19,450 nucleotides of DNA from contig CAMHCL010000017.1 of the NCBI GenBank assembly GCA_946183625.1, positions 1 to 19,450 on the forward strand, read 5' to 3'. The stretch's first letter is position 1, and every line of letters begins with the position of its first letter. Source of the DNA: an uncultured Lachnospiraceae bacterium. GTDB taxonomy: Bacteria; Bacillota; Clostridia; Lachnospirales; Lachnospiraceae. The notes below the pieces were generated by a model that was not told the DNA's origin, searched no databases, and saw only the letters and a program-made list of their open reading frames with translations. Below, piece after piece: positions 8,101 to 15,778 of the stretch. The translations under genes were made by a program, and so were the position numbers.

Positions 8101-8633
8101 TGATCCTGCATTTCAAGGAAGAAGTTGCCATCACCAAATATCCGCCTGTATGACTCAGCCGCTTTCTTCGCTTCATCATAAAGCCTTCTCCTCAGGTAAA
8201 ATGCTACCTCTCCCTGAAGACATGCTGACAGACATATGATGCCTTCGTGGTACTTCTCCAATATTTCCTTATCTACACGTGGCTTATAATAAAAGCCATC
8301 AACGAAACCAGCTGACACTATTCTGGTAAGATTCTGATAACCTATATCATTCTCAGCCAGAAGTATCAGATGATAATATCTCTCATTATTTACACCAGTC
8401 TCCCTGTCAAATCTTGAACCAGGCGCAACGTATACCTCGCATCCTATGATTGGCTTGATACCAGCCTTCTTGCAGGCTTCATAGAATTCTATTACCCCAT
8501 ACATAACTCCATGATCCGTTATTGCAAGAGAATCAAAGCCCAGCTCCACAGCTCTGTTTACAAGCTCCGGTATCTTGGCAGATCCATCCAGCAGACTGTA
8601 TTCTGTATGTACATGTAAATGTGTAAATGCCAT
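5139..8633 (-). CDS. dnaE: DNA polymerase III subunit alpha (DnaE)
   Basis: The 1164-residue protein is a full-length C-family replicative polymerase. An N-terminal PHP domain starts HLHVHTEYSLLDG (5-17), with further metal-site blocks at ITDH (38-41), GCEVYV (64-69) and NDSHY (205-209), so the PHP metal site looks intact. The polymerase core has GPGRGSAAGSLVSY (356-369) and PDIDVDFEPDRR (397-408), with catalytic Asp398 and Asp400; Asp551 in LKMDFLGL is the third. Finger and helix-hairpin-helix regions follow, and an OB-fold is seen in the last 170 residues (TIGGVLDAVNPKL onward). In Clostridia this DnaE works beside PolC, typically extending primers. AGAGGAAA lies about 6 bases before ATG 8633. 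The gene is 35 bases downstream of the DUF5662 gene and its end abuts the palindromic element. Confidence 0.97.
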   Translation of the reverse strand: MAFTHLHVHTEYSLLDGSAKIPELVNRAVELGFDSLAITDHGVMYGVIEFYEACKKAGIKPIIGCEVYVAPGSRFDRETGVNNERYYHLILLAENDIGYQNLTRIVSAGFVDGFYYKPRVDKEILEKYHEGIICLSACLQGEVAFYLRRRLYDEAKKAAESYRRIFGDGNFFLEMQDHGLADDVTVNADLIRMSQELGIDLVCTNDSHYIYEEDWEAHDILLCIQTGKTFEDDDRMKYEQGQYYLRSEDEMRELFKLTPQALENTHKIAERCNVEIVFGEQKIPKYDVPEGFADAFEYLTHLCNEGLKLRYPDITEDIQARLDYELDTIKNMGYVDYFLIVWDFINYAKENKIEVGPGRGSAAGSLVSYSLKITNIDPIKYSLIFERFLNPERVSMPDIDVDFEPDRRQEVIDYVARKYGSEKVSQIIAFDTLAAKKSIQDVGRVLGVPIKIKDAVSKSIPAVPGISIAQALEESPDFRKFYDDPDIKYMVDMAQKLEGLPRNASMHAAGVVIGRDPIVEYVPLCRNNSDGPVTTQFEKDTLERLGLLKMDFLGLRNLSVIRDAILSIKERTGKEIDVENLVMDDPAVFQLISSGKCDGIFQLESTGMQGFMKELRPQSLEDIIAGISLYRPGPMDFIPKYIKGKRHTEPIVYDTPELEEILEPTYGCIVYQEQVMQIVMSLAGYSMGRSDLVRRAMSKKKASVMEKEREYFVYGNEEMGVPGCIKNGISEDIANKIFDEMTDFASYAFNKSHAASYAVIAYQTAYLKCYYPLDFMAALLTSVRDNTPKLMKYIDAVKKMGIKMLPPDINEGKAGFSVSGESIRYGMAAIKSVGDVVVDAIVEERNANGPFKDLKDYIERMSGKEANKRTLESLIMAGAFDSFGKNRHQMMEVYQDIIAQVEADKKKNATGQMNLLDFMGESERNAFDVTYPFVDEYSKDIILSGEKEFLGLYISGHPLDEVKGIIDKYTDITTADFVPDEEELENFGIVKTVAEDEKNYTIGGVLDAVNPKLTRKNENMAFVTLEDLHGSLEVIVFPKVYEKCRDLLVKNKAVIIKGRASISEKESKLLASEIIPMDEILKRAAGEKYQVWVLFDNFDDYRQHSRNLDAILMDYKGYSPVYVQLKEEKQAKRMALTVDADSGVEDALKLEFGPERVIVRKMDK

Positions 8634-8668
8634 ATCACATTTCCTCTCTGTCAGTCGTATAACCCCTC

Positions 8669-9268
8669 TTAAAACAATATGATCTTCTGTCCCTTCCTGC
8701 GAAGGTATTTCCTATATGCTTTCATATATGCTTTTGCATAGGCAAAGGTTTTCTCTTCCCCTTTTTCTGCCAGCATATATAACAGTTTCTCCAGCTGCTT
8801 CTTCGTATAAGGATGAAGCAGATACTTACTCTTTCCATTCAGATAATAATTAAGAGCTGAACTGTCATTATAATTCTCTTTCAGATATATTTTACTTGCA
8901 GCCACACGGTCGCAGAACATTTCAACTATATAATTATCGGGCATCTTCATACCCACTACGCTGCCATCTTTCTTCTCCAGATCATAATCCAGCCAGTACT
9001 CCAGATGGTGTTTATTGCGTCCTTTGTGATGAAGCCAGGAAGATGTATATCCCTTCTCTTCACGCTCTGCTTCATTCGGGCTTCTGTTTCCCTGGAAGTA
9101 TTTCGCGCCAACTGAAAACTCTGTCCAGGAATACTTGGACAGGTCGTGAAGCAGCCCCTGTTTATATAATCCACATTTAAAACAGTTTTTACCAACTTCA
9201 TACTTATGCTGATTAATGGTAGTCAAATGTTTATACCACCCATCGTTTTTTACCGAGTCTAATATCAT
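8669..9268 (-). CDS. DUF5662 family protein, HD-like putative metal-binding protein
   Basis: This 199-residue protein is recognised as DUF5662-like. Its histidine and aspartate pattern is H21, H41-D42 in LLHDLSKYSWTEF, the block WLHHKGRNKHHLEYW (79-93) and MPDNYIVEMFCDRVAA (109-124) with D120. Spaced H, HD, HH and D residues in predicted helices are like HD-domain metal phosphohydrolases, so a metal-dependent phosphoesterase role is possible, but this is inference and no substrate is known to me. The C-terminus is helical and basic. It has no signal peptide or membrane segment and is probably cytoplasmic. GAAAGG lies about 8 bases before the ATG. It sits 42 bases downstream of tRNA-Thr and 35 upstream of dnaE, and is likely co-transcribed with dnaE. 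Confidence 0.75.
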   Translation of the reverse strand: MILDSVKNDGWYKHLTTINQHKYEVGKNCFKCGLYKQGLLHDLSKYSWTEFSVGAKYFQGNRSPNEAEREEKGYTSSWLHHKGRNKHHLEYWLDYDLEKKDGSVVGMKMPDNYIVEMFCDRVAASKIYLKENYNDSSALNYYLNGKSKYLLHPYTKKQLEKLLYMLAEKGEEKTFAYAKAYMKAYRKYLRRKGQKIILF

Positions 9269-9310
9269 ATTTCAGGCCTTTCTTTAAATGCTGATAAGAT
9301 TATAAAAAAA

Positions 9311-9383
<73 letters not shown>

Positions 9384-9393
9384 ATATAGAAAA

Positions 9394-9414
9394 GGCATAT
9401 TTTAATAATATGCC
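9394..9414 (-). terminator. Intrinsic terminator hairpin after yfbR
   Basis: An 8-bp stem GGCATATT/AATATGCC with a 5-base loop lies 25 bases past the yfbR stop. On the minus strand it is followed by TTTTCTATAT, and on the plus strand by CTTTTATTT, so it could work in both directions. It separates yfbR from the tRNA gene, whose 5' end is 10 bases further on. Confidence 0.65.
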
Positions 9415-9433
9415 CTTTTATTTAATTTGTACA
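9405..9433 (-). promoter_or_regulatory. Possible sigma-A promoter for tRNA-Thr
   Basis: On the minus strand TGTACA (9433-9428) and TATTAT (9410-9405) are separated by exactly 17 bases. They match the -35 consensus at 4 of 6 and the -10 consensus at 5 of 6. Initiation would fall near 9398, about 15 bases before the mature tRNA. The -10 box lies inside the stem of the yfbR terminator, so terminator and promoter would share bases. In AT-rich DNA a match this good can arise by chance. Confidence 0.35.
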
Positions 9434-9439
9434 CATGAA

Positions 9440-10033
9440 TTATGTGAGTTCATCAAGGGTCTTTCCATATGCAGGAAGGAACTCATCTATGAAATCCTTT
9501 ACTTCAGGAAGCTCTTCTTTAAGCTTATTAAGAGTCTCTTCAATGGACTTTTTTGCTGTACTGAACTCCTTGTTACCAGAGTTTTCTTCCTCGATACATT
9601 TGATATATGCAGAAAGCTTATCTGCGGCTTTCACAAGCCGGCGCATGTATTTATCGTCAGGAGTATTATCAGTCTTATATATATCCATATATGCCGGCTG
9701 CAGATCCTGAGGAAGTTTCTCTATAAGCTTGTATTCTGCTATTGTCTCAACCTGTTTATAGGCTTCCTTAATATCAGAATTGTAATACTTGACCGGTGTC
9801 GGCATGTCACCGGTTATTATCTCAGAAGAATCATGATAAAGGCCAACCAGTGCTGCCTTCTCGGCATTCAGGTCCTTGTCGTATCTGACATTACCTATAA
9901 CGCAGAGCGCATGGGCTATCATGGCAACCTCGAGAGAATGCTCACTGAGATTCTCCTGCCTGGAGTTTCTCATAAGAGCCCATCTCTCTATATATTTCAT
10001 TCTGGATATAGTTGCAAAAAAATTATATTCCAT
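9440..10033 (-). CDS. yfbR: 5'-deoxynucleotidase YfbR (HD domain)
   Basis: The 197-residue protein aligns along its whole length with my recollection of E. coli YfbR, which removes the 5'-phosphate from deoxyribonucleoside monophosphates. The segment RWALMRNSRQENLSEHSLEV (17-36) contains the Arg17-Trp18 pair that in YfbR selects against ribose, and metal ligand His32. His67-Asp68 (LYHDSSE), Glu71, Asp76 in TGDMPTPVKYYNS and Asp138 in KAADKLSAYIKC complete the HD-domain active site. The protein is expected to act in nucleotide salvage or dNTP pool balance. It begins 25 bases after the ftsH stop behind a weak AAGAAG site, so it is probably expressed with ftsH, and it ends at a terminator hairpin. 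Confidence 0.93.
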   Translation of the reverse strand: MEYNFFATISRMKYIERWALMRNSRQENLSEHSLEVAMIAHALCVIGNVRYDKDLNAEKAALVGLYHDSSEIITGDMPTPVKYYNSDIKEAYKQVETIAEYKLIEKLPQDLQPAYMDIYKTDNTPDDKYMRRLVKAADKLSAYIKCIEEENSGNKEFSTAKKSIEETLNKLKEELPEVKDFIDEFLPAYGKTLDELT

Positions 10034-10058
10034 ATTGTCTTCTTTCAGGTCTCATAGC

Positions 10059-12431
10059 TTAAGGCTGATCATTCTGATCACTCTGAGCATCGTTCTCATC
10101 TGATTCCTGGTCAGCTGTTTTTTCAGAAACTTCTTCCTCTGACTCAGCAACTGAATCCTTGCGGGCTGCATAATCATCCCAAGGCATTCTGGTTTCTTCT
10201 TTCTTCTCAGTTTCCTGTTTCTCTGAAGAATCCTTCACCTCTGCTAAGGCTATATCTATTTCAGGCTTTATATCAGGATTAACCTTCACTGTTTCGTCTC
10301 TATCCAAAGCTTCTTCCAGATCATCCTTTAATAATTCCTCGCGTCTCTTCTCAAATTCAGGACTGGCATAAACCTTGAAATGATCCTTATCCTTTTCTTT
10401 ATTCTTCTTTTTACCTTTACCTGTCTTGGTCTTAGTCTTATCCTTGCTCTTCTTTCCGGACTTTCCGGCTTCGGAAGGATTAACAATACCAAGATTGTAA
10501 AGTTCTTCGGTCTCTATAGCAAATCCCTTGCTGTCGAGTTCCTTGTGGATAGGAAGATTATTTCCTGTAATCTGATTATATATAGTCATGAATTCTTCGC
10601 CGGAAATTGTCTCATGTTCAACGAGATAATCTGCCAGTTTATCCATAACATCCAGATGCTGACTGAGCATTTTATAAGCCTTGTCATATGCTCTGGTTAT
10701 GATCATTCTTACTTCATCATCTATCTTGGTCTCAGTTTCATCTGAACACTGAAGCACTCTTCTTCTGTCCAGATATTCACCTGTTATGGATTCATATTGA
10801 ACCATACCAAGTTTCTCAGACATACCATACATGGTAACCATGGTTCTGGCATATTTGGTAGCATCCTCAATATCCTGCATGGCACCAGCGGTAACTGAAG
10901 GGAACTTAAGAGCCTCTGCAGCTCGTCCACCCATGCTGATAACTATCTGTGCTTCCATCTCAGCCTGAGTCATATGATTCTTCTCCTCTGCAGGAGTATT
11001 CCATACATAACCCAGAGCACCCATCATACGAGGCACTATTGTTATCTTCTGAATAGGATTTGTATGCTTCTGAAGAACTGTAAGAAGTGCATGTCCTATC
11101 TCATGATAAGCTGTTATCCTCTTGTCCCTGATACTGAGAACCTTGTCCTTCTTCTCCTTACCTGCAAAGACAACCTCTACAGATTCCAGAAGGTCATTCT
11201 GACATACTAACTGTCTATTGTTACGAACTGCTGTAAGGGCAGCTTCATTGATGATATTTTCAAGATCAGCACCAACCGAACCACTTGTTGCAAGAGCCAG
11301 CTCATGAAGATCTACTGTTTCATCCATCTTAACATCCTTGGAATGAACCTTGAGTATATCTTCTCTACCCTTAAGATCAGGCTCTTCAACTATGACTCTT
11401 CTGTCAAAACGACCAGGTCTGAGAAGTGCCTTATCAAGAACTTCAGGTCTGTTGGTTGCTGCCAGGATTATGATACCCTTTGATGTATCAAATCCATCCA
11501 TCTCTGAAAGCAGCTGATTAAGTGTCTGCTCTCTCTCTGAGTCTCCGCCCATATGACGGGTATCTCTGCTTCGTCCGATTGCATCTATCTCATCTATGAA
11601 GATAATACATGGTGCTTTTGCAGTAGCCTGCTTAAAGAGATCTCTTACACGAGATGCACCTACACCAACGTACATTTCAACAAATTCAGAACCTGACATT
11701 GAGAAGAATGGAACTCCTGCCTCACCAGCAACGGCCTTAGCCAGAAGTGTCTTACCTGTTCCCGGAGGGCCTACAAGAAGTGCACCCTTTGGAAGTCTTG
11801 CACCTATCTCCAGATATTTGCCAGGACGTCTCAGGAAGTCAACCATCTCTGCCAGTGATTCCTTCGCCTCTTCTTCACCTGCCACATCCTTAAATGTAAC
11901 GCCTGTGTTGTTCTGGACATCATACATTTTAGCATTTGACTTGCCAACGTTCATGAGTCCGCCGCCTCTTGTTATACCTCTCATAATGAGCATGATAACG
12001 ATGTAGAAGCAAACGATCATGATGACGTTAAAGAGTATTTCCTTGATGATGGCATTCTTGCCTTCATCAATGGCAGTAAACTTTACGTCTGCCTTTTCAA
12101 GTCTCTCAACAAGCTGGTAGTCATCGGTTCTGATGACGTAATAGGTTACATTTTCCTTCTTGACTCCATCTTCAGATGGTGTGAAGTAGATCTTATCGTT
12201 ATAGATCTTAACATTCGTAACCTTGTCTTCGTCCAGCATGGTTATGAACTTGTCGTACGATATCTCTTCTTCTCCGGCCTGCTTATATTTATTGATCTGA
12301 AGACCGAAAACAAGAGCCAGAATAACAGCAATCAGAAGAATTATTATGGTATAACTTATACCAGGACGGTGACCATTGCCACCGCCCTTGTTATCGTTGT
12401 TGTTATTTGAATTATTATTTTGCTCTTCCAT
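10059..12431 (-). CDS. ftsH: ATP-dependent zinc metalloprotease FtsH with extended charged C-terminus
   Basis: The protein has 790 residues; most FtsH proteins have about 610-690. An Asn/Gly-rich cytoplasmic start (1-22) leads into membrane helix 1 (about 27-46), an extracytoplasmic domain and helix 2 (about 131-150). The AAA ATPase has Walker A GPPGTGKT (221-228), Walker B IIFIDE (276-281) and the second region of homology TNRPEVLDKALLRPGRFDR (326-344). The zinc protease has HEIGH (443-447), GGRAAE (501-506) and third ligand Asp520. FtsH forms membrane hexamers that degrade membrane and regulatory proteins. After about residue 650 there is a Lys-rich tract (657-683), an HFKVYASPEFEKRREELL segment and an acidic Glu/Ser/Asp tail. 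The ribosome site is weak, with AAGGAT lying rather far upstream of the ATG. It follows glyA by 58 bases. Confidence 0.97.
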   Translation of the reverse strand: MEEQNNNSNNNNDNKGGGNGHRPGISYTIIILLIAVILALVFGLQINKYKQAGEEEISYDKFITMLDEDKVTNVKIYNDKIYFTPSEDGVKKENVTYYVIRTDDYQLVERLEKADVKFTAIDEGKNAIIKEILFNVIMIVCFYIVIMLIMRGITRGGGLMNVGKSNAKMYDVQNNTGVTFKDVAGEEEAKESLAEMVDFLRRPGKYLEIGARLPKGALLVGPPGTGKTLLAKAVAGEAGVPFFSMSGSEFVEMYVGVGASRVRDLFKQATAKAPCIIFIDEIDAIGRSRDTRHMGGDSEREQTLNQLLSEMDGFDTSKGIIILAATNRPEVLDKALLRPGRFDRRVIVEEPDLKGREDILKVHSKDVKMDETVDLHELALATSGSVGADLENIINEAALTAVRNNRQLVCQNDLLESVEVVFAGKEKKDKVLSIRDKRITAYHEIGHALLTVLQKHTNPIQKITIVPRMMGALGYVWNTPAEEKNHMTQAEMEAQIVISMGGRAAEALKFPSVTAGAMQDIEDATKYARTMVTMYGMSEKLGMVQYESITGEYLDRRRVLQCSDETETKIDDEVRMIITRAYDKAYKMLSQHLDVMDKLADYLVEHETISGEEFMTIYNQITGNNLPIHKELDSKGFAIETEELYNLGIVNPSEAGKSGKKSKDKTKTKTGKGKKKNKEKDKDHFKVYASPEFEKRREELLKDDLEEALDRDETVKVNPDIKPEIDIALAEVKDSSEKQETEKKEETRMPWDDYAARKDSVAESEEEVSEKTADQESDENDAQSDQNDQP

Positions 12432-12489
12432 GAAATTAATTTATTATCCTTACATTTGTTATATACAGCATATCTCACATGCCATAATC

Positions 12490-13725
12490 TTACTGATATA
12501 ATGGATACTTATCTGTAATACTCTTTACTAGAGCATCAGCCTTAGCATTATCCTTATCTATAATAGCAGCCTTAAATGCATCAGCTATTATGTACATATC
12601 ATCCTTAACTGCTCCTCTTGTTGTAACAGCAGGTGTACCTACACGAATACCACTTGTTACGAATGGAGACTTAGGATCATTTGGTACTGTATTCTTGTTA
12701 ACTGTGATATGAACCTCATCCAGAAGCTTCTCAACTTCCTTACCTGTAAGTCCGAGATTCTGAAGATCAACCAGCATGAGGTGATTATCTGTACCACCTG
12801 ATACAATCTTGAATCCTCTGTCCTGAAGTGCACTTGCAAGTGTAGCAGAATTCTCAACGACTCTTCCCATGTAGTCCTTATAATCCTGTGACAGAGCTTC
12901 CTTAAAGCATACTGCCTTACCAGCTATAACGTGCATAAGAGGACCACCCTGGATACCAGGGAATATAGCCTTATTGAAATTATACTTCTCATTAACTTCG
13001 TTACTGCAGAGGATCATACCACCTCTAGGTCCACGAAGTGTCTTATGTGTAGTTGTTGTTGTGATGTCAGCATATGGTATAGGACTCATATGATAGCCTG
13101 CTGCTACAAGACCAGCGATGTGTGCCATATCTACCATGAGAACTGCACCAACTTCATCTGCTATCTCACGCATCTTCTTGAAATCTATCTCTCTTGCATA
13201 AGCTGAAGCACCAGCAACGATGAGCTTTGGCTTTGCTTCCTTAGCGATAGAAAGCACGTTATCATAATCAATAACGCCTTCATCGTTTACACCGTAAGGT
13301 ACGCAGTTGAAATACTTACCTGACATATTAACTGGTGAACCGTGTGTAAGATGTCCGCCGTGATCCAGGTTCATACCCATAAATGTATCGCCTGGCTGAA
13401 GTACTGCAAAGAATACTGCCATGTTTGCCTGAGCACCTGAGTGAGGCTGTACATTTGCATATTCTGCTCCAAAGAGTTCCTTAGCTCTGTCTCTTGCAAG
13501 GTCCTCAACTACATCAACATACTGACATCCACCATAATATCTCTTACCTGGATATCCTTCTGCATATTTATTAGTCAGGTGACTTCCCATTGCAGCCATA
13601 ACAGCCTTTGATGCAATATTCTCTGATGCGATGAGCTCCAGATTATCATTCTGACGATTCAGCTCGTCAGTCATAGCAGCTGCTACTTCTGGGTCTACCT
13701 TAACTATTTCCTGAAAATCAAACAT
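12490..13725 (-). CDS. glyA: Serine hydroxymethyltransferase
   Basis: The 411-residue protein is full length for bacterial SHMT, a cytosolic pyridoxal-phosphate enzyme that converts serine and tetrahydrofolate to glycine and methylene-tetrahydrofolate, supplying one-carbon units for purines, dTMP and methionine. Visible motifs are NLELIASENIAS (28-39), YAEGYPGKRYYGG (54-66), PHSGAQAN (94-101), VDMAHIAGL (198-206) and ITTTTTHKTLRGPRGG (221-236), with the cofactor-binding Lys228. GGAGGAAG lies 7 bases before ATG 13725, one of the best ribosome sites here, as expected for an abundant enzyme. It lies 44 bases downstream of the sirtuin gene and 58 upstream of ftsH. No glycine or purine riboswitch is seen in either gap; both are too short. 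Confidence 0.98.
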   Translation of the reverse strand: MFDFQEIVKVDPEVAAAMTDELNRQNDNLELIASENIASKAVMAAMGSHLTNKYAEGYPGKRYYGGCQYVDVVEDLARDRAKELFGAEYANVQPHSGAQANMAVFFAVLQPGDTFMGMNLDHGGHLTHGSPVNMSGKYFNCVPYGVNDEGVIDYDNVLSIAKEAKPKLIVAGASAYAREIDFKKMREIADEVGAVLMVDMAHIAGLVAAGYHMSPIPYADITTTTTHKTLRGPRGGMILCSNEVNEKYNFNKAIFPGIQGGPLMHVIAGKAVCFKEALSQDYKDYMGRVVENSATLASALQDRGFKIVSGGTDNHLMLVDLQNLGLTGKEVEKLLDEVHITVNKNTVPNDPKSPFVTSGIRVGTPAVTTRGAVKDDMYIIADAFKAAIIDKDNAKADALVKSITDKYPLYQ

Positions 13726-13769
13726 GGTTTTCTTCCTCCGTATAATATGAATGTATATGGTATAATTAT

Positions 13770-14522
13770 CTATCTGACTTCAATCGATGAGAATACCTCT
13801 CCAATCTTGTCTCTGATAACAATATCCGCTTCTGAATCTCTTGAGGTTGCAGCCATATTAAGCACAGCCAGATGCTTACCTCTGAAATAATTTACAAAAC
13901 CAGCTGCTGGATATACAACCAGTGATGTTCCGCCGATTATAAGCATATCTGCTTTAGATATATGATTAACCGCACGGCTTATAACATCTGAATCCAGTCC
14001 CTCCTCATAGAGTACAACATCAGGCTTTATCACCCCGTTACACTCATCACATCTAGGAATGCCATCAGATGCTAATATATACTTAATGCCGGCATTTACA
14101 TCATCCTCAGTGCTGCTGAACTTCTTGCCGCATCTGGTACAGAAATTTCTGAGGACTGAACCATGAAGTTCAAGAACCTCCTTGCTGCCTGCAGCCTGAT
14201 GAAGTCCATCTATGTTCTGGGTTATGACCGCCTTCAGTTTTCCTGCCTTCTCCAGCTCTGCAAGTTTAATGTGAGCAGCATTTGGCTTTGCATCCGGTGC
14301 CAGCATCTTATCCTTATAGAATTCATAGAATTCTTCAGTCTTAGTAGTAAAAAATGTATGACTTACTATAGTTTCTGGTGGGTATTTATATTTCTGATTA
14401 TATAAGCCGTCCTGACTTCTGAAATCAGGAATACCACTTTCAGTAGAAACACCTGCTCCACCAAAGAATACTATATAATTAGATTCATCTATAGCAGCCT
14501 GTAATTCCGGATATGTTTTCAT
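13770..14522 (-). CDS. cobB: SIR2-family NAD-dependent protein deacylase
   Basis: The 250-residue sirtuin has all the core motifs: the NAD-binding FGGAGVSTESGIPDFR (20-35), TQNIDGLH (101-108), ELHGS with catalytic His120, and a four-cysteine zinc site (C128, C131, C158, C161). GGTSLVVYPAAG (197-208) and VLNMAA finish the Rossmann fold. Sirtuins remove acetyl or longer acyl groups from protein lysines using NAD; some also remove other groups. The target is unknown. The start is one base after the cdaR stop and has only a weak purine stretch, so translation is probably coupled to cdaR. Placing a sirtuin as third gene of the c-di-AMP operon is unusual, since glmM is the common partner there. The symbol cobB is by family and not proof of orthology. 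Confidence 0.93.
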   Translation of the reverse strand: MKTYPELQAAIDESNYIVFFGGAGVSTESGIPDFRSQDGLYNQKYKYPPETIVSHTFFTTKTEEFYEFYKDKMLAPDAKPNAAHIKLAELEKAGKLKAVITQNIDGLHQAAGSKEVLELHGSVLRNFCTRCGKKFSSTEDDVNAGIKYILASDGIPRCDECNGVIKPDVVLYEEGLDSDVISRAVNHISKADMLIIGGTSLVVYPAAGFVNYFRGKHLAVLNMAATSRDSEADIVIRDKIGEVFSSIEVR

Positions 14523-14523
14523 A

Positions 14524-15777
14524 TTACTCAGCTTCTTTCTTTGTAATCTTTACTTTAAATCTACAAGTGCCTTTTATCTCATATGAATCCGATTCTGCAA
14601 ACTTAACTTCTATCTCTCTTTCACCTTCATTCAAACCTTCAACAGATATAGTAGGCTTCAAGCTTTCAGCTGTAATCTCTTCTATATCCTCCGGGAATCC
14701 GGTTACATCAATAGAAGTATCATCTACAGAAGTAAATGTATAATTATAATCATCAGACTGACCTTCTACAGTAAGTACTGATGAAGATATCATGATATTT
14801 CTAGTCTGATATTGTTCAACCTTAACTATTACTGATATATGATCCTCGGAACTGGCGATTACTACACCTTCTGGCAGATATACATCTAGAGGCTGTGTAG
14901 TTTCGATATTGTCAGTAGCACCAGATATATTGATATCATCAACAGTTATTCCCTCAAGGGCATTGATACTGTCCTCTTCTCCGGCAATCTCGATAGTCTC
15001 CGGACTGTATTCTACAGACTTAACACCATAACCCTTTTCAGGATTTCCCTTTGTGCTAACCTTGATAGGTATTTCCTTGGTATTGTATATAGGAACAGTT
15101 ACATCTACGCTTGGATCAGAAAGCGTAATGCTGTCCTTAGATATTGCATTTCCATATGCGTCAACGCAACCCAGATCTGCATTAATAGTAAATTCCTCTT
15201 CAGCGCCCTCTACATCAACAACTGCTCTTACTTCATTAATACTCTCAAGAACAGAAGCAGGACCAGAAACAGTGATCATATTTGGTGTTGCAACCGGAAC
15301 GCCTACTGCACATCCTTCACTTACATTTCCTGTGGTAATGACCTTTATCTGAAATGTCTTGTCTTCGCTGGTTTCGATTGACAGATTCATATATTCATTT
15401 TTAGGAGTAAGCTTTACATCCTTGGTCTTCTTGCTATATGCACCTGATGCAATTGATACATTTATAAGTGCTGTATTAGTTACAGAAACCTGAGACAGAT
15501 CAGCAAATGCATATATGTCTCCACTTTCCATGTCCTCAACCACTGATCTCGGTCCGCTTACGATTACATCAACCGTATCTCCCGAAACCACATCATAAAC
15601 CATTCCTTCTTTTTCAATGGCATCTTCATTGATCCTGTCAACCTGAACTCCACTGATAACCCTGGTAGTCATAGGGTCTGACACGTTCATTACTACGAAC
15701 CACAGTATAAACGATATGACAAGGGATATGAGCATTATGCTAGGTTTGTTGAAAATCTTGAAATCAAACTTATTCAT
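14524..15777 (-). CDS. cdaR: CdaR (YbbR-domain) regulator of the c-di-AMP cyclase
   Basis: The 417-residue protein has a short cytoplasmic start, one membrane helix (about 12-30, IMLISLVISFILWFVVMNV) and an extracytoplasmic part of about four YbbR-like beta domains (roughly 40-130, 140-225, 230-315, 325-410), with repeated patterns such as VIVSGPRSVVE, ITVSGPASVLE and IEIAGEEDSIN. CdaR proteins bind the membrane cyclase CdaA and modulate c-di-AMP output. An in-frame GTG at 15795 exists, but it lies within the GAGGGAGG ribosome site (15786-15793). ATG 15777, 8 bases past that site, is therefore the start. The cdaA stop is one base upstream, so the two are coupled. Confidence 0.92.
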   Translation of the reverse strand: MNKFDFKIFNKPSIMLISLVISFILWFVVMNVSDPMTTRVISGVQVDRINEDAIEKEGMVYDVVSGDTVDVIVSGPRSVVEDMESGDIYAFADLSQVSVTNTALINVSIASGAYSKKTKDVKLTPKNEYMNLSIETSEDKTFQIKVITTGNVSEGCAVGVPVATPNMITVSGPASVLESINEVRAVVDVEGAEEEFTINADLGCVDAYGNAISKDSITLSDPSVDVTVPIYNTKEIPIKVSTKGNPEKGYGVKSVEYSPETIEIAGEEDSINALEGITVDDINISGATDNIETTQPLDVYLPEGVVIASSEDHISVIVKVEQYQTRNIMISSSVLTVEGQSDDYNYTFTSVDDTSIDVTGFPEDIEEITAESLKPTISVEGLNEGEREIEVKFAESDSYEIKGTCRFKVKITKKEAE

Positions 15778-15778
15778 T

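Noticed and set aside
9410..10057. 215-codon plus-strand ORF opposite yfbR
   Set aside because: It is antisense to a clearly identified gene, has no ribosome site and its composition fits a mirror of the yfbR coding frame.
12432..12489. Riboswitch or promoter between glyA and ftsH
   Set aside because: The gap is 58 bases; only a 4-bp stem and no good -35/-10 pair can be found.
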